Below, piece by piece: positions 16,550-25,314 of a stretch of DNA of 49,501 nucleotides. Each line of letters starts with the position of its first letter. Positions within the stretch are counted from its first letter, which is position 1. Below the pieces are notes generated by a model. It was not told where the DNA came from, did not search any database, and worked only from the letters and a program-made list of their open reading frames with translations. The stretch is from Candidatus Omnitrophota bacterium (lineage in GTDB: Bacteria > Omnitrophota > Omnitrophia > Omnitrophales > Aquincolibacteriaceae): NCBI GenBank assembly GCA_016196555.1, contig JACPXL010000039.1:1-49501 (forward strand), written 5' to 3'. Made by a program: the position numbers and the translations under genes.

Positions 16550-17632
16550 ATGAAAATTTTACAGCGCTATATTTTTGCCGAACTCTGGCTTCCTTTCGTG
16601 ACTTCTCTTGTCACTCTCAATTTTATTTTTATGGCCGGTTATTTGGTGCGCGCGGTTCATTTTATTATTGGCCGCGGCGTTCCGATTCTCGATACTTTTT
16701 ATGTACTGCTTCTGGCTATGCCGGAAATGATTAGTTACACTGTTCCGATGAGTATTTTGACGACGGTTTTAATTGTTTTCGGAAATCTTTCCCAAAATAA
16801 TGAAATCCGCGCGTTCAAGGCCTCAGGAATTCATCCATTTCAAGTCATGGTCCCGCCGCTTTTGATCGGATTTGTTTTGAGCCTTGGGATGTTTCTTTTT
16901 AATGATCAGATTACGAGTAATGCCAGCTTTCTTTTACGCAAAACCACCAAGCAAATGATGATCAAACACCCGCGCGCGCTTATTGAGCCCGGGCGCTTTG
17001 TCAAAATCACGGATAATATCATTTTTTTGACAAAACGCCTTGACGGCAACAACATGAGCGATATCGTGGTTTATGAAATTGAAGAATTTGACAAGCCGGT
17101 CCGTACCATTCTTGCCGAGCGCGGAGAATTGATTTATGCTTCCAAGGAATCAGAAATGAAAATCCGCCTTTATCACGGAAGCATTTCAGACGCCAAAGAC
17201 AAAGGGGTGCAAGCCATTCAATTTGAAACTTATGAATTTTCTATTATGGGGCAGTCGGATGTTAAAAAGATGGAAAAGAAAATACGAGAATCAACCCTTG
17301 CTGAAATTCTTGTCCGGCTTCGTAATCAAGATTTGTCCAAGAAGGACCGGCTTGAATTAAGGTCGGCATTTCATAACCGCATCGCTTTTTCTTTTGGCGC
17401 TTTTATTTTTGCTTTCATCGGTATTCCGGTGGCGATGCTCGTGCGACGCGGTGAAATCATTCTGAGTTTTGGGATTGCGATGCTGATGGCCTGCCTTTAT
17501 TACGTTCTTTTCGTCGGAGCCAAGACCCTCGCCATGCAGGGAATTCTAGCACCTCTGGCGGCATTTTGGATGCCGAATATTCTTTTGGCCGGAGTCGGCG
17601 GGAATTTATTTAAACGGACTTTGGTGTCTTAA
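16550..17632 (+). CDS. LptF/LptG family permease (YjgP/YjgQ)
   Basis: A 360-residue inner-membrane protein of the LPS (or related lipid) export ABC transporter. The start at ATG 16550 (MKILQRYIFAELWLPF) matches the family N-terminus; a longer frame from 16517 adds nothing. Membrane segments lie near residues 15-35, 50-75 and 100-120, then a periplasmic beta-jellyroll region (IIFLTKRLDGNNMSDIVVYE), and three further segments after residue 280 (FGAFIFAFIGIPVAMLV). Only one permease is here; the usual partner, LptG or LptF, is not adjacent. It supports a diderm envelope. Confidence 0.85.
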   Translation: MKILQRYIFAELWLPFVTSLVTLNFIFMAGYLVRAVHFIIGRGVPILDTFYVLLLAMPEMISYTVPMSILTTVLIVFGNLSQNNEIRAFKASGIHPFQVMVPPLLIGFVLSLGMFLFNDQITSNASFLLRKTTKQMMIKHPRALIEPGRFVKITDNIIFLTKRLDGNNMSDIVVYEIEEFDKPVRTILAERGELIYASKESEMKIRLYHGSISDAKDKGVQAIQFETYEFSIMGQSDVKKMEKKIRESTLAEILVRLRNQDLSKKDRLELRSAFHNRIAFSFGAFIFAFIGIPVAMLVRRGEIILSFGIAMLMACLYYVLFVGAKTLAMQGILAPLAAFWMPNILLAGVGGNLFKRTLVS

Positions 17633-17643
17633 GAATTCGAAAC

Positions 17644-18600
17644 TCAAGCGCCTTTCATCACAAGTTTCGGCAGGTCTGAGGCTTTTCGCAGGACAAAATC
17701 AGGTTTCAGCTTTTTTAATTCTTTCAACGTTTCTTCCGGGTGGCTTGTGAAATCGGGAAAAGCCACAGAGCGGATATTGACAATCGGCTTTGATTGATGC
17801 GCGGCCAGAATATCGTCGGGAAGATCGCCCACATAAAGCACACGTTTTCCATGCCCCAGCATTTTGGCGGTCTCAATCAGCGAAAAGGGATGAGGTTTCC
17901 GTAGGGATTGTTTCATTTCCTGTTCCGCCCGTTTCACCTCGTCGATGGTGGTGATCGCATCAAAAAAATCCAGAATGCCGAAATGTTTGAGCGCGTAGGT
18001 TGCTTCGAAGCGTGGACGGCCCGTAGCGATACCGAGGCGCACACCGAGACTTTTAAGTTTTTCAAGCGTTGCTTTACGGAAAATAAGTTTTTCGCGGTTG
18101 ATCAGTCCGCGCTTGGTCCAGTAAACGGGATTTTTCCGTTCCACGAGTTTAAAAAGATTTTTCCCCAAATAAATTTCCTGAAAAATGCGCGCGATTTTTT
18201 CTATTTTCACGGTTTGCGGCCGGCCCAGTATCGCGGCAATGCCCGAAGTTCGAACCGGTCTTTGGGTAATCCGGTTGCAAAAAGCAGAAATATTCATCAC
18301 CTTTTTAAGATGGTCCATGGTGCGTTCTTTGACAGGAAGCGTTGTCAAATAAATCAAAAGGCCATGACAGCAGTCCCAGTCGTCATTGAATCCGCCCAGC
18401 AGTTTGAATTGATTGACGTCGCGTTCAGATAAGAGAAGGGATCCGGCACGTCTGCCCGGAAGGAAAAAGGGGATAGAGCCGGTCGTTAGATAAATTTCCA
18501 CGGTCCGGCGTATGGCTTCAAGATAAGAATGCCGGGTATCAATCAGGACATTGTCGATATCGAAGATAACAGCATTAAAGGCGGGAGGCTTAGACTTCAT
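17644..18600 (-). CDS. HAD-superfamily protein with HAD-IA signature
   Basis: A 318-residue protein on the - strand. Motif I is VIFDIDNVLIDTRHSY, motif II GIATGRPRFEA, motif III the lysine in RKPHPFSL and motif IV YVGDLPDDILAA. The long insertion between motifs I and II (about residues 45-190) resembles a cap of the TIGR01548-type HAD-IA proteins, some of which sit near amino-acid biosynthesis genes. It converges on the lptF-like gene with 11 bases between stops, and diverges from ilvD over 151 bases. The ATG at 18600 lacks a ribosome binding site and stands just after its -10. The substrate is unknown. Confidence 0.75.
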   Translation of the reverse strand: MKSKPPAFNAVIFDIDNVLIDTRHSYLEAIRRTVEIYLTTGSIPFFLPGRRAGSLLLSERDVNQFKLLGGFNDDWDCCHGLLIYLTTLPVKERTMDHLKKVMNISAFCNRITQRPVRTSGIAAILGRPQTVKIEKIARIFQEIYLGKNLFKLVERKNPVYWTKRGLINREKLIFRKATLEKLKSLGVRLGIATGRPRFEATYALKHFGILDFFDAITTIDEVKRAEQEMKQSLRKPHPFSLIETAKMLGHGKRVLYVGDLPDDILAAHQSKPIVNIRSVAFPDFTSHPEETLKELKKLKPDFVLRKASDLPKLVMKGA

Positions 18601-18606
18601 GAGTGT

Positions 18607-18635
18607 AGTTTAAGCGTGTGCCTAATCAGTGTAAA
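18607..18635 (-). promoter_or_regulatory. Putative leaderless promoter of the - strand HAD gene
   Basis: Read on the - strand: TTTACA (18635-18630), 17 bases, TAAACT (18612-18607), then 6 bases to the ATG at 18600. Transcription would start at the initiation codon. No ribosome binding site is present. Confidence 0.6.
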
Positions 18636-18668
18636 GCCCATTATTAGGTTTGGAAGATTATTACCAAC

Positions 18669-18697
18669 TTCACGTTTCCGCTTCTATTCGCTATAAT
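18669..18697 (+). promoter_or_regulatory. Promoter of ilvD
   Basis: TTCACG (18669-18674), 17 bases, then a perfect TATAAT (18692-18697). The predicted start near 18704 leaves a leader of about 48 bases with GGGAG before the ATG. No attenuator-like hairpin or leader peptide is visible. Confidence 0.65.
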
Positions 18698-18751
18698 ACC
18701 TAAATTCTTTATTGAGAACGAAACCAGACTTTATTTTAACGGGAGTTCATT

Positions 18752-20422
18752 ATGAAATTAAATAAACGCAGTGCAGTGATTACGGAAGGGCCGTCACGTG
18801 CTCCGGCGCGGGCCATGCTCAAAGCCATGGGATTAAGCGATGAAGAAATTCACCGCCCCATGATTGGTGTGGCCAATACCTGGATTGAAACCATGCCCTG
18901 CAATTTTCATCTCCGCCGGCTTTCTGAAAAAGTCAAAGAAGGAATTCGCGCAGCTGGGGGAACGCCGATTGAATTCAACACCGTCGCTATTTCGGATGGA
19001 ATCACCATGGGGACAGAAGGAATGAAAATGTCTCTTGTGAGCCGCGAGGTGGTGGCGGATTCTATCGAGCTCGTGGCGCGCGGGCATTTTTTTGACGCTC
19101 TTGTGGCCATTTCCGGATGTGACAAAACCATTCCGGGAACGGTAATGGCACTTGCCCGTGTTGATGTCCCATCGCTTATGATTTATGGAGGGTCCATCGC
19201 CCCCGGGAATTTCGAGGGACATGATGTGACCATTCAAGATGTATTCGAAGCCGTCGGCCGTCATGCGGCGGGCAAAATGACCCAGGCACAGCTTTGTGCG
19301 TTGGAAAGTGTGGCTTGTCCCAATTCCGGCGCCTGCGGCGGGCAATTTACCGCCAATACCATGTCCACCGCTTTTGCCATTCTGGGAATTTCTCCGATAT
19401 GGATGAATGAAATCCCGGCCATGGATTCGAAAAAAGACGAAGCCTGTGTTGAAGCCGGTAAACTGGTCATGGAACTTTTGAAAAAAGATTTGCGGCCTTC
19501 GAAAATCATCAGCAAAAAATCAATTGAGAATGCCATTGCAGCCGTGGCAATGACGGGCGGTTCCACAAATGCAGTGCTGCATTTGCTGGCGCTGGCGCAT
19601 GAAACCGGAATCAGACTTTCCATCGAAGATTTTGACCGGATTAGTTCCCGCACGCCGCTTCTTGGCGATTTAAAACCCGGCGGCCGGTTTGTGGCCAGTG
19701 ACTTATATGAAGCCGGAGGATTCCGGCTCGTGGCTAAGAGACTGCTTGATGCAAAGTTGCTGCATCAAGATTCAATCACCGTGACCGGCAGAACCATCGG
19801 TGAAGAAGCCGGCGATGCCATGGAAATTCAGGGACAAAAAGTGCTTCGCCCGCTTTCCAATCCTTTGAAGCCGACGGGAGGATTGGTGATTTTAAAAGGC
19901 AATTTGGCTCCGGAAGGCTGTGTGGTCAAAGTGGCCGGAGAAAAACGACTCTCTTTCGAAGGGCCCGCCCGCGTTTTTAATTGCGAGGAAGATGCCTTTG
20001 AAGCCGTGAAAAATCGAAAAATCAAAGCCGGTGATGTTGTCGTGATCCGTTATGAAGGTCCGAAAGGCGGACCGGGTATGCGCGAAATGCTAGGTGTGAC
20101 GGCCGCCATTGTGGGTGAAGGGCTGGGGGACTCAGTCGCGCTTTTGACCGACGGAAGATTTTCCGGCGCCACGCACGGGCTTATGGCCGGACACGTTGCT
20201 CCCGAAGCGGCCCATGGCGGTCCGATTGCCGCGATTAAAAACGGAGACCGGATACGCTTTGATATTCCTAAAAGAAAACTGAATGTTGAATTGTCCTCCG
20301 CTGAAATTAAAGCCCGCCTCAAAAAATGGAAAGCCCCGAAACCCCGTTATAAAAGCGGAGTCATGGCCAAGTATGCGCGGCTGGTTTCTTCCTCTTCGCG
20401 CGGTGCGGTGACAAACGAATAA
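18752..20422 (+). CDS. ilvD: Dihydroxy-acid dehydratase
   Basis: IlvD dehydrates 2,3-dihydroxy-isovalerate and its methylvalerate homologue, the third step in valine and isoleucine synthesis. The 556-residue length fits. The Fe-S cluster cysteines are in MPCNFH (Cys50), SGCDKT (about 123) and NSGACGGQF (about 195). Other blocks are [28 protein letters not shown] and the C-terminal [13 protein letters not shown] [2Fe-2S] or [4Fe-4S] enzyme of this kind would draw on the Fe-S genes at 11148-12675. Its own promoter precedes it. No other branched-chain gene is nearby. A tRNA gene follows 37 bases after the stop. Confidence 0.96.
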   Translation: MKLNKRSAVITEGPSRAPARAMLKAMGLSDEEIHRPMIGVANTWIETMPCNFHLRRLSEKVKEGIRAAGGTPIEFNTVAISDGITMGTEGMKMSLVSREVVADSIELVARGHFFDALVAISGCDKTIPGTVMALARVDVPSLMIYGGSIAPGNFEGHDVTIQDVFEAVGRHAAGKMTQAQLCALESVACPNSGACGGQFTANTMSTAFAILGISPIWMNEIPAMDSKKDEACVEAGKLVMELLKKDLRPSKIISKKSIENAIAAVAMTGGSTNAVLHLLALAHETGIRLSIEDFDRISSRTPLLGDLKPGGRFVASDLYEAGGFRLVAKRLLDAKLLHQDSITVTGRTIGEEAGDAMEIQGQKVLRPLSNPLKPTGGLVILKGNLAPEGCVVKVAGEKRLSFEGPARVFNCEEDAFEAVKNRKIKAGDVVVIRYEGPKGGPGMREMLGVTAAIVGEGLGDSVALLTDGRFSGATHGLMAGHVAPEAAHGGPIAAIKNGDRIRFDIPKRKLNVELSSAEIKARLKKWKAPKPRYKSGVMAKYARLVSSSSRGAVTNE

Positions 20423-20436
20423 GCGTGTGCTAACAT
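20408..20436 (+). promoter_or_regulatory. Putative promoter of tRNA(CAT), inside the ilvD end
   Basis: GTGACA (20408-20413), 17 bases, TAACAT (20431-20436), with an extended -10 TGC in front. The predicted start near 20443 lies 17 bases before the tRNA. The -35 sits within the last codons of ilvD. Confidence 0.5.
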
Positions 20437-20459
20437 GCACATCTCTTTTTGACTTACCA

Positions 20460-20532
20460 GGCGGCGTAGCTCAGTTGGTAGAGCAGAGGACTCATAAGCC
20501 TCGCGTCGGGGGTTCGATTCCCTCCGCCGCCA
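20460..20532 (+). tRNA. tRNA with CAT anticodon (elongator Met, or Ile2)
   Basis: A 73-base cloverleaf. Acceptor GGCGGCG pairs perfectly with CGCCGCC, the D arm is GCTC..GAGC, the anticodon loop CTCATAA has CAT at 20493-20495, and the T arm is GGGGG/CCCTC with loop TTCGATT. The discriminator is A at 20532, and no CCA is encoded. The anticodon stem GAGGA/GCCTC has one A-G mismatch next to the loop. CAT can belong to initiator Met, elongator Met or lysidine-modified Ile2. The A-U-like start and paired G1-C72 exclude a typical initiator; elongator Met is likeliest. The adjacent tilS, whose substrate is tRNA-Ile2(CAT), keeps Ile2 open. Confidence 0.9.
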
Positions 20533-20657
20533 TTTCACCTATGTGAAATGACTACGCCGTGAAAAACTCGACGTTTTTCTACGGCGTATGCCATTGCACC
20601 AATGTGCAATGACCGCGCGGTGAAAGATTAATGAAATCTTTCTACCGCGCAGCCATT
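20532..20657 (+). repeat. Tandem tRNA-trailer repeat: two paired-hairpin units
   Basis: Starting exactly at the tRNA discriminator base. Unit 1: hairpin A1 ATTTCAC/GTGAAAT (20532-20549, loop CTAT); AC; hairpin B1 with arms TACGCCGT+GAAAAAC and GTTTTTC+T+ACGGCGTA (20553-20588). Unit 2 begins at 20593: A2 ATTGCAC/GTGCAAT (loop CAAT), AC, and B2 with arms CGCGCGGT+GAAAGATT and AATCTTTC+T+ACCGCGC (20614-20650). Each unit is preceded by GCC, the tRNA's own last paired bases, and a third start, GCC|ATTTCGCC, follows at 20652. The period is 61-62 bp. Stems differ between units with compensatory pairs; GTGA and the bulged T before AC are constant. Confidence 0.8.
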
Positions 20658-20688
20658 TCGCCATAACACACCGCCATCGGTCTCATAT

Positions 20689-21693
20689 ATGAACTTTCCA
20701 GAACAATTCGAAAAGAATCTCGAAAATCAAAAATTAATTTCTGCCGGCAATAGGGTTTTTGTGGCCCTTTCGGGCGGACCTGATTCAACCGCGCTTCTCC
20801 ATCTTTTACTTGGCCTCGAAAAGAAAAAATGGAAATTGAAACTCGGAATTTTGCATTTTAATCATCAATTACGAGGACGGCATGCGGCACGGGACGAAGT
20901 TTTTAGCCGCAACCTCGCGCGAAAATTCAAAATCCCATTTTATTCCGGCCGCGGAAAAATTTCTTCACTTGCTGCTGAGCGCAATGAATCTTTAGAAGAA
21001 GCCGCGCGGTCTGCACGCTACGATTTTTTCAAAAAAACCGCGAAACGTTTCAAAATTAAAAAAATTGCTTTGGGGCATACGCTGGATGATCAGGCGGAAA
21101 CGGTTTTGATGCGCGTTTTGAACGGAACGGGTTTGCGGGGCCTGGCGGGGATCCGTCAAACTCTTCACGAAAAAAACCTCGAATTGGTGCGGCCGCTTCT
21201 TGATTTTTCCAAAAAAGAAATTCTTGGCTATTTGGACTCAAATAAAATTTCTTACTGTATTGATGAGACCAATCAATCTACCCAGTTTTTAAGAAATAGA
21301 ATTCGCAAAAAACTTTTACCCTGGCTGGGGCGGGAATTTAATCCGCGGGTGGTCCAGGCCCTGGCGCGTATTCCGGCGATTGTTTATGAAGAAATGGAAT
21401 TTCTTGAAAATCTCGCGGACGCCTCGTGGCAAAAGATTTTTAAAAAGGCGTCGCAATCCGAAGTGGAATTAAAAAGGAATATTTTTCTCGGCGCGCATGC
21501 CTCGCTTCAATTTCGAGTGATTGAAAAAGCACTTAAAAGACTGGACCCCAAAAGCGGGATTAATTTTGAGTCCTGGCAGAAATTAAAGCCGAGCCTCTCT
21601 CTACGCCGCTTCCGCCATTCCTTTCCCCGGGATATTGATTTTGCTCTAACCCCGCGCAAAATCGTTATTTACAAAAAATTCCCTAAGCCGTAG
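20689..21693 (+). CDS. tilS: tRNA(Ile)-lysidine synthase
   Basis: TilS uses ATP to attach lysine to C34 of tRNA-Ile2(CAU), changing its identity from Met to Ile. The PP-loop SGGPDST is at residues 28-34; LGILHFNHQLRG and LGHTLDDQAETVLMRVLNGTG are family signatures. At 334 residues it has the N-terminal catalytic and middle domains but little of the C-terminal TilS_C domain, like the shorter forms known from several bacteria. There is no clear ribosome binding site. It follows a tRNA with CAT anticodon and its trailing repeats, 156 bases downstream; whether that tRNA is the substrate is unproved. Confidence 0.92.
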   Translation: MNFPEQFEKNLENQKLISAGNRVFVALSGGPDSTALLHLLLGLEKKKWKLKLGILHFNHQLRGRHAARDEVFSRNLARKFKIPFYSGRGKISSLAAERNESLEEAARSARYDFFKKTAKRFKIKKIALGHTLDDQAETVLMRVLNGTGLRGLAGIRQTLHEKNLELVRPLLDFSKKEILGYLDSNKISYCIDETNQSTQFLRNRIRKKLLPWLGREFNPRVVQALARIPAIVYEEMEFLENLADASWQKIFKKASQSEVELKRNIFLGAHASLQFRVIEKALKRLDPKSGINFESWQKLKPSLSLRRFRHSFPRDIDFALTPRKIVIYKKFPKP

Positions 21694-21700
21694 TAAGGAA

Positions 21701-21729
21701 TTGCTATAAAGGGAAAGCCGTGATAAACT
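21701..21729 (+). promoter_or_regulatory. Putative promoter of ftsH
   Basis: TTGCTA (21701-21706), 17 bases, TAAACT (21724-21729). The start near 21736 gives a leader of about 42 bases containing AGAGG. Both hexamers are partial matches. Confidence 0.45.
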
Positions 21730-21777
21730 AACATCTTTCCGCAGTATAAACTTAGCAAGAAGAGGTAACTTAAGACA

Positions 21778-23736
21778 ATGAATGAAGTTAAGAAAAATCG
21801 CTCCAACCCGGGCGGCGCAAAATCCAGCCGGCCGCCCAAAAAACCCGGCATAGATTCGGAAAGAAACCGTCTTATCGCTCTTTTTTTAATTCCTTTGATT
21901 TTTTTCATTATTCTCCAGCTTTTTGTTTTTCCCAATCTGGATATACGCCAGATTTCCTATTCCGAATTCTTCCAGCTCGTGAATCAAAACCCGCAGACCC
22001 AGGATATTGTTTCCGCCGAAATGGTGGAGGACATTATCCGCGGTAAATTAAAAACCGGCGCCTATTTTCAGGTACATGTTCCGACCAATGATCCGGAATT
22101 GATGCCGCTTTTGAGAAAAAATGTCCCGCAATTTACCATCAATCCGCCCCAGGTTTTTTGGCGCAATCTGGTTTATTCGGTTTTGCCGGTCCTCCTGCTG
22201 ATTGGATTTTTTTGGTTTTTTGTTTACCGCGGTGTTCAGCAGGGCGGGGGAAAGATATTTTCCTTCGGAAAATCACGTGCCAAACTTTCCGGCGATGAAA
22301 AAAAGAAAATCACATTTGAAGATGTGGCGGGAGTGGAAGAAGCCAAAGACGAGCTTCAAGAAATCATCGAATTCTTAAAAGATCCTCAAAGATTCCAAAA
22401 ACTCGGAGGACGCATTCCAAAAGGTGTTCTCTTGATGGGGCCTCCGGGGACCGGGAAAACACTTTTGGCCAAAGCGGTCGCAGGCGAGGCGAACGTTCCA
22501 TTTTATTCAATCAGCGGTTCTGATTTCGTGGAAATGTTTGTCGGCGTGGGTGCGGCGCGCGTGCGCGATCTTTTTGAACAAGGAAAGCGCGCGGCCAAAT
22601 CAAGCGGCCGCGGAGCGATTCTTTTCATCGATGAAATTGACGCGGTGGGCCGCCAGCGTTTTGCCGGAATCGGCGGAGGCCATGATGAGCGCGAACAAAC
22701 ACTCAATGCCCTTCTTGTAGAAATGGATGGATTTGACACTCAGGCCGGCGTGATTTTAATCGGAGCGACCAACCGTCCCGACGTGCTGGATCCCGCGCTT
22801 CTGCGGCCCGGACGTTTTGACCGCCAAGTCGTGATCGACCGCCCGGACATTAAAGGGCGCGAAGCCATTTTGAAAGTTCACAGCCGCAACGTGAAGTTAA
22901 ATCCTCAATGTGATTTTGCAAAAGTGGCGCGCCAGACTTCTGGTTTTTCCGGTGCGGACATCGCTAATCTTATCAATGAAGCCGCTCTTCTTGCTGCACG
23001 GCGCGGCAAAGAAGCTGTCACGCAAAGCGAGCTTGAAGAATCTATTGAACGTGTGATGGCCGGCCCGGAAAGAAAAAGCCGGGTCATTTCCAAAAAAGAA
23101 AAAGAAATTGTGGCCGTGCATGAATCAGGACACGCGCTGCTCACTTTGCTGGTGACGGGAATGGCGGATCAGCTCCATAAAGTTTCAATTATTCCGCGCG
23201 GCACTCAAGCTTTGGGTTATACCCTCAATCTTCCTTTGGAAGACCGCTACTTGGTTTCCGAAAAAGAACTTTATGAAAAAATCATCGTGCTTTTCGGCGG
23301 ACGCGTGGCGGAAGAACTGGTGTTTAATTCCATCACGACCGGGGCGCATAATGATCTTGAAATAGCGACTGGATATGCCCAGCGCATGGTTTGTGAATTT
23401 GGAATGAGCAAAAAACTTGGGAATCTAACCTTCGGCAAAAAAGACCGGCAGATCTTTCTCGGGCGCGACATGATGCATGAAAAAGATTATTCGGAAAGCA
23501 CGGCCCTCATGATTGATGAGGAAGTGCGGCACATCGCCGATACCTGTTATCAAAAGGCACACGAACTTTTGAAAGCTAACGCAGACAAACTGCGCAAACT
23601 CGCCGACCGTCTTATCGAAAAAGAAGTTCTTGATTCCGAAGAAATTAAAAACATTGTTGGCTTGAACGGTCCCGCAATTTCCGATCCAAAGTCTTCCGAG
23701 CGCGCGGGAGGCGTGCCGGGGCCGGTTTTGCCATGA
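21778..23736 (+). CDS. ftsH: ATP-dependent zinc metalloprotease FtsH
   Basis: A membrane-anchored AAA+ protease that degrades unfolded membrane proteins and regulatory substrates. Of its 652 residues, membrane segments lie at about 31-52 ([20 protein letters not shown]) and 128-150, flanking a periplasmic loop. Walker A GPPGTGKT is at 221-228, Walker [11 protein letters not shown] follows, and the second region of homology contains RPGRFDR. The zinc site HESGH begins at residue 448. The N-terminus has an unusually basic, proline-rich cytoplasmic extension ([15 protein letters not shown]). It heads an operon-like run with folP (4-base overlap), as in many bacteria. It may control LpxC turnover if the cell makes LPS. 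Confidence 0.96.
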   Translation: MNEVKKNRSNPGGAKSSRPPKKPGIDSERNRLIALFLIPLIFFIILQLFVFPNLDIRQISYSEFFQLVNQNPQTQDIVSAEMVEDIIRGKLKTGAYFQVHVPTNDPELMPLLRKNVPQFTINPPQVFWRNLVYSVLPVLLLIGFFWFFVYRGVQQGGGKIFSFGKSRAKLSGDEKKKITFEDVAGVEEAKDELQEIIEFLKDPQRFQKLGGRIPKGVLLMGPPGTGKTLLAKAVAGEANVPFYSISGSDFVEMFVGVGAARVRDLFEQGKRAAKSSGRGAILFIDEIDAVGRQRFAGIGGGHDEREQTLNALLVEMDGFDTQAGVILIGATNRPDVLDPALLRPGRFDRQVVIDRPDIKGREAILKVHSRNVKLNPQCDFAKVARQTSGFSGADIANLINEAALLAARRGKEAVTQSELEESIERVMAGPERKSRVISKKEKEIVAVHESGHALLTLLVTGMADQLHKVSIIPRGTQALGYTLNLPLEDRYLVSEKELYEKIIVLFGGRVAEELVFNSITTGAHNDLEIATGYAQRMVCEFGMSKKLGNLTFGKKDRQIFLGRDMMHEKDYSESTALMIDEEVRHIADTCYQKAHELLKANADKLRKLADRLIEKEVLDSEEIKNIVGLNGPAISDPKSSERAGGVPGPVLP

Positions 23737-24584
23737 TTTGGCGCGTTAAAAACCGTAAAATTTCTTTTCAGCATACCTTGTTAGTTGGAATCCTCAATGT
23801 CACGCCTGATTCATTCTCCGACGGCGGAAAATTTTTAAATCCCGAAAAGGCCTTATTCCGCGCGCTTGAACTTGAAAAGGAAGGTGCGGACATTCTGGAC
23901 GTCGGAGGAGAATCAACCCGGCCGGGTGCGGAATTGATTTCTCAAGAACAAGAATGGGAAAGAATTCTCCCTGTCCTTCAAGTCCTCAAAGGCCATTTGC
24001 GAATTCCTATCTCTTTGGACACCACAAAACCTGAAATTGCCCGCCTGGCTTTGGAAGAAGGCGTCGAAATTATCAATGATGTGAGCGGGCTTAAAGATTC
24101 CGGTCCCCGCATGGCGGAAATCGTCCGGAATTCTGGAGCTGGAATTATCCTTATGCATCGCCGCGGCAATCCGGAAACCATGCAATCGCTGGCGCGTTAT
24201 CATGATGTGGTGGAAGATGTTTTGAAGGAACTTCGCGAAAGTGTTGATATTGCGCTTGCAGCAGGCATTGAATCCAATCGAATTGTCATTGATCCGGGTC
24301 TTGGTTTTGCCAAAACCGCCGAACAGAATTTCGAAATTCTTTCAAATTTGGAACGTTTTCACGAATTGAGTCTGCCGGTCATGCTGGGACCTTCCCGCAA
24401 GTCATTTATCGGGAAAGTGACCGGACGTGAGTCCAGCGAACGTGATTTTGGCACGGCAGCCATAGCTTCTTACGCTGTAATGAAACAAATTCAACTTTTA
24501 AGGATTCATGAGCCGGGTTCGATACGGGATGCCGTTCGAATCATGGAAGCCATACGGGGAGCGCAGCATGTCGGGACATTCTAA
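23733..24584 (+). CDS. folP: Dihydropteroate synthase
   Basis: FolP joins p-aminobenzoate to the pterin pyrophosphate in folate synthesis and is the sulfonamide target. The 283-residue protein shows [14 protein letters not shown] (pterin site), [12 protein letters not shown], the SLDTTKPE block, [18 protein letters not shown] and a C-terminal GPSRKSF that binds PABA. It overlaps ftsH by 4 bases and yebC by 17. The MHRRG in place of the more common MHMRG or MHSRG is a minor variation. Confidence 0.96.
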   Translation: MIWRVKNRKISFQHTLLVGILNVTPDSFSDGGKFLNPEKALFRALELEKEGADILDVGGESTRPGAELISQEQEWERILPVLQVLKGHLRIPISLDTTKPEIARLALEEGVEIINDVSGLKDSGPRMAEIVRNSGAGIILMHRRGNPETMQSLARYHDVVEDVLKELRESVDIALAAGIESNRIVIDPGLGFAKTAEQNFEILSNLERFHELSLPVMLGPSRKSFIGKVTGRESSERDFGTAAIASYAVMKQIQLLRIHEPGSIRDAVRIMEAIRGAQHVGTF

Positions 24585-25314
24585 GTGGGCAAGTATTAAG
24601 CATAAGAAAGCCGCGGCGGATTCCAAGCGCGGAAAAATTTTTACCAAATTAATTCGGGAACTGACTGTCGCCGCAAAAATGGGCGGCGGAGACCCCAATA
24701 CCAATCCCAGGCTTCGTACGATTATTGATACCGCCAAAGACGCGAATATGCCGGCCGATAATATAGAACGGGCCATTAAAAAGGGAACGGGCGAGCTGGA
24801 AGGTGTCACATATGAAGAAGTGGGGTATGAAGGTTACGGTCCGCAAGGTGCCGCGATTTTAGTGAATTGCCTCACGGACAATAAAAACCGTACGGCGGCC
24901 GAAGTGCGCAATATTTTCAGCAAGGCCAACGGTTCCATGGCAGGGCAGGGTTCGGTGGCATGGCTTTTCGAAAAAAAAGGTTTGATCGTTGTCGATGCTT
25001 CCAAAATTACGGAAGATAAACTTATGGAAATCGCGCTTTCTGCCGGCGCAGAAGATTTAGCTCAGTCCGGAAGTCAATTTGAAGTGACGACGTCCCCGGG
25101 GGATTTTGAAGCCGTTCGCGAAGCCATCAAAAAATCGGGGATTACTGCCGAATCGGCCCAAGTGACGATGATTCCTAAAAATTTAGTGCCGGTTTCAGCG
25201 GAGTCAGCGCGTGCAGTTCTCAAGTTGATTGAAAATCTTGAAGATCATGATGACGTTCAAAACGTTTACACCAACTGTGATATTCCGGATGAGGTCGTCA
25301 AGGAGATGGGATGA
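24568..25314 (+). CDS. yebC: YebC/PmpR family protein (translation or transcription factor)
   Basis: A 248-residue member of the YebC family. The start at 24568 is fixed by the invariant N-terminus [18 protein letters not shown], so the longer frame from 24508 is not used. [30 protein letters not shown] and the [13 protein letters not shown] block are diagnostic. The family has been described as transcription regulators and, more recently, as ribosome-associated factors easing translation of proline stretches. The gene is next to ruvC, its usual neighbour, and overlaps its start by four bases. Confidence 0.95.
   Translation: MSGHSKWASIKHKKAAADSKRGKIFTKLIRELTVAAKMGGGDPNTNPRLRTIIDTAKDANMPADNIERAIKKGTGELEGVTYEEVGYEGYGPQGAAILVNCLTDNKNRTAAEVRNIFSKANGSMAGQGSVAWLFEKKGLIVVDASKITEDKLMEIALSAGAEDLAQSGSQFEVTTSPGDFEAVREAIKKSGITAESAQVTMIPKNLVPVSAESARAVLKLIENLEDHDDVQNVYTNCDIPDEVVKEMG

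Noticed and set aside
17908-18432. A 174-codon + strand frame opposite the HAD gene
   Set aside because: The - strand frame carries all four HAD motifs and its own promoter; the + frame has no motif and looks like its shadow.
20532-20657. CRISPR array after tRNA-Met because of periodic repeats
   Set aside because: The repeats are paired hairpins with changing sequence, only two units, and no constant repeat with unique spacers or cas genes.
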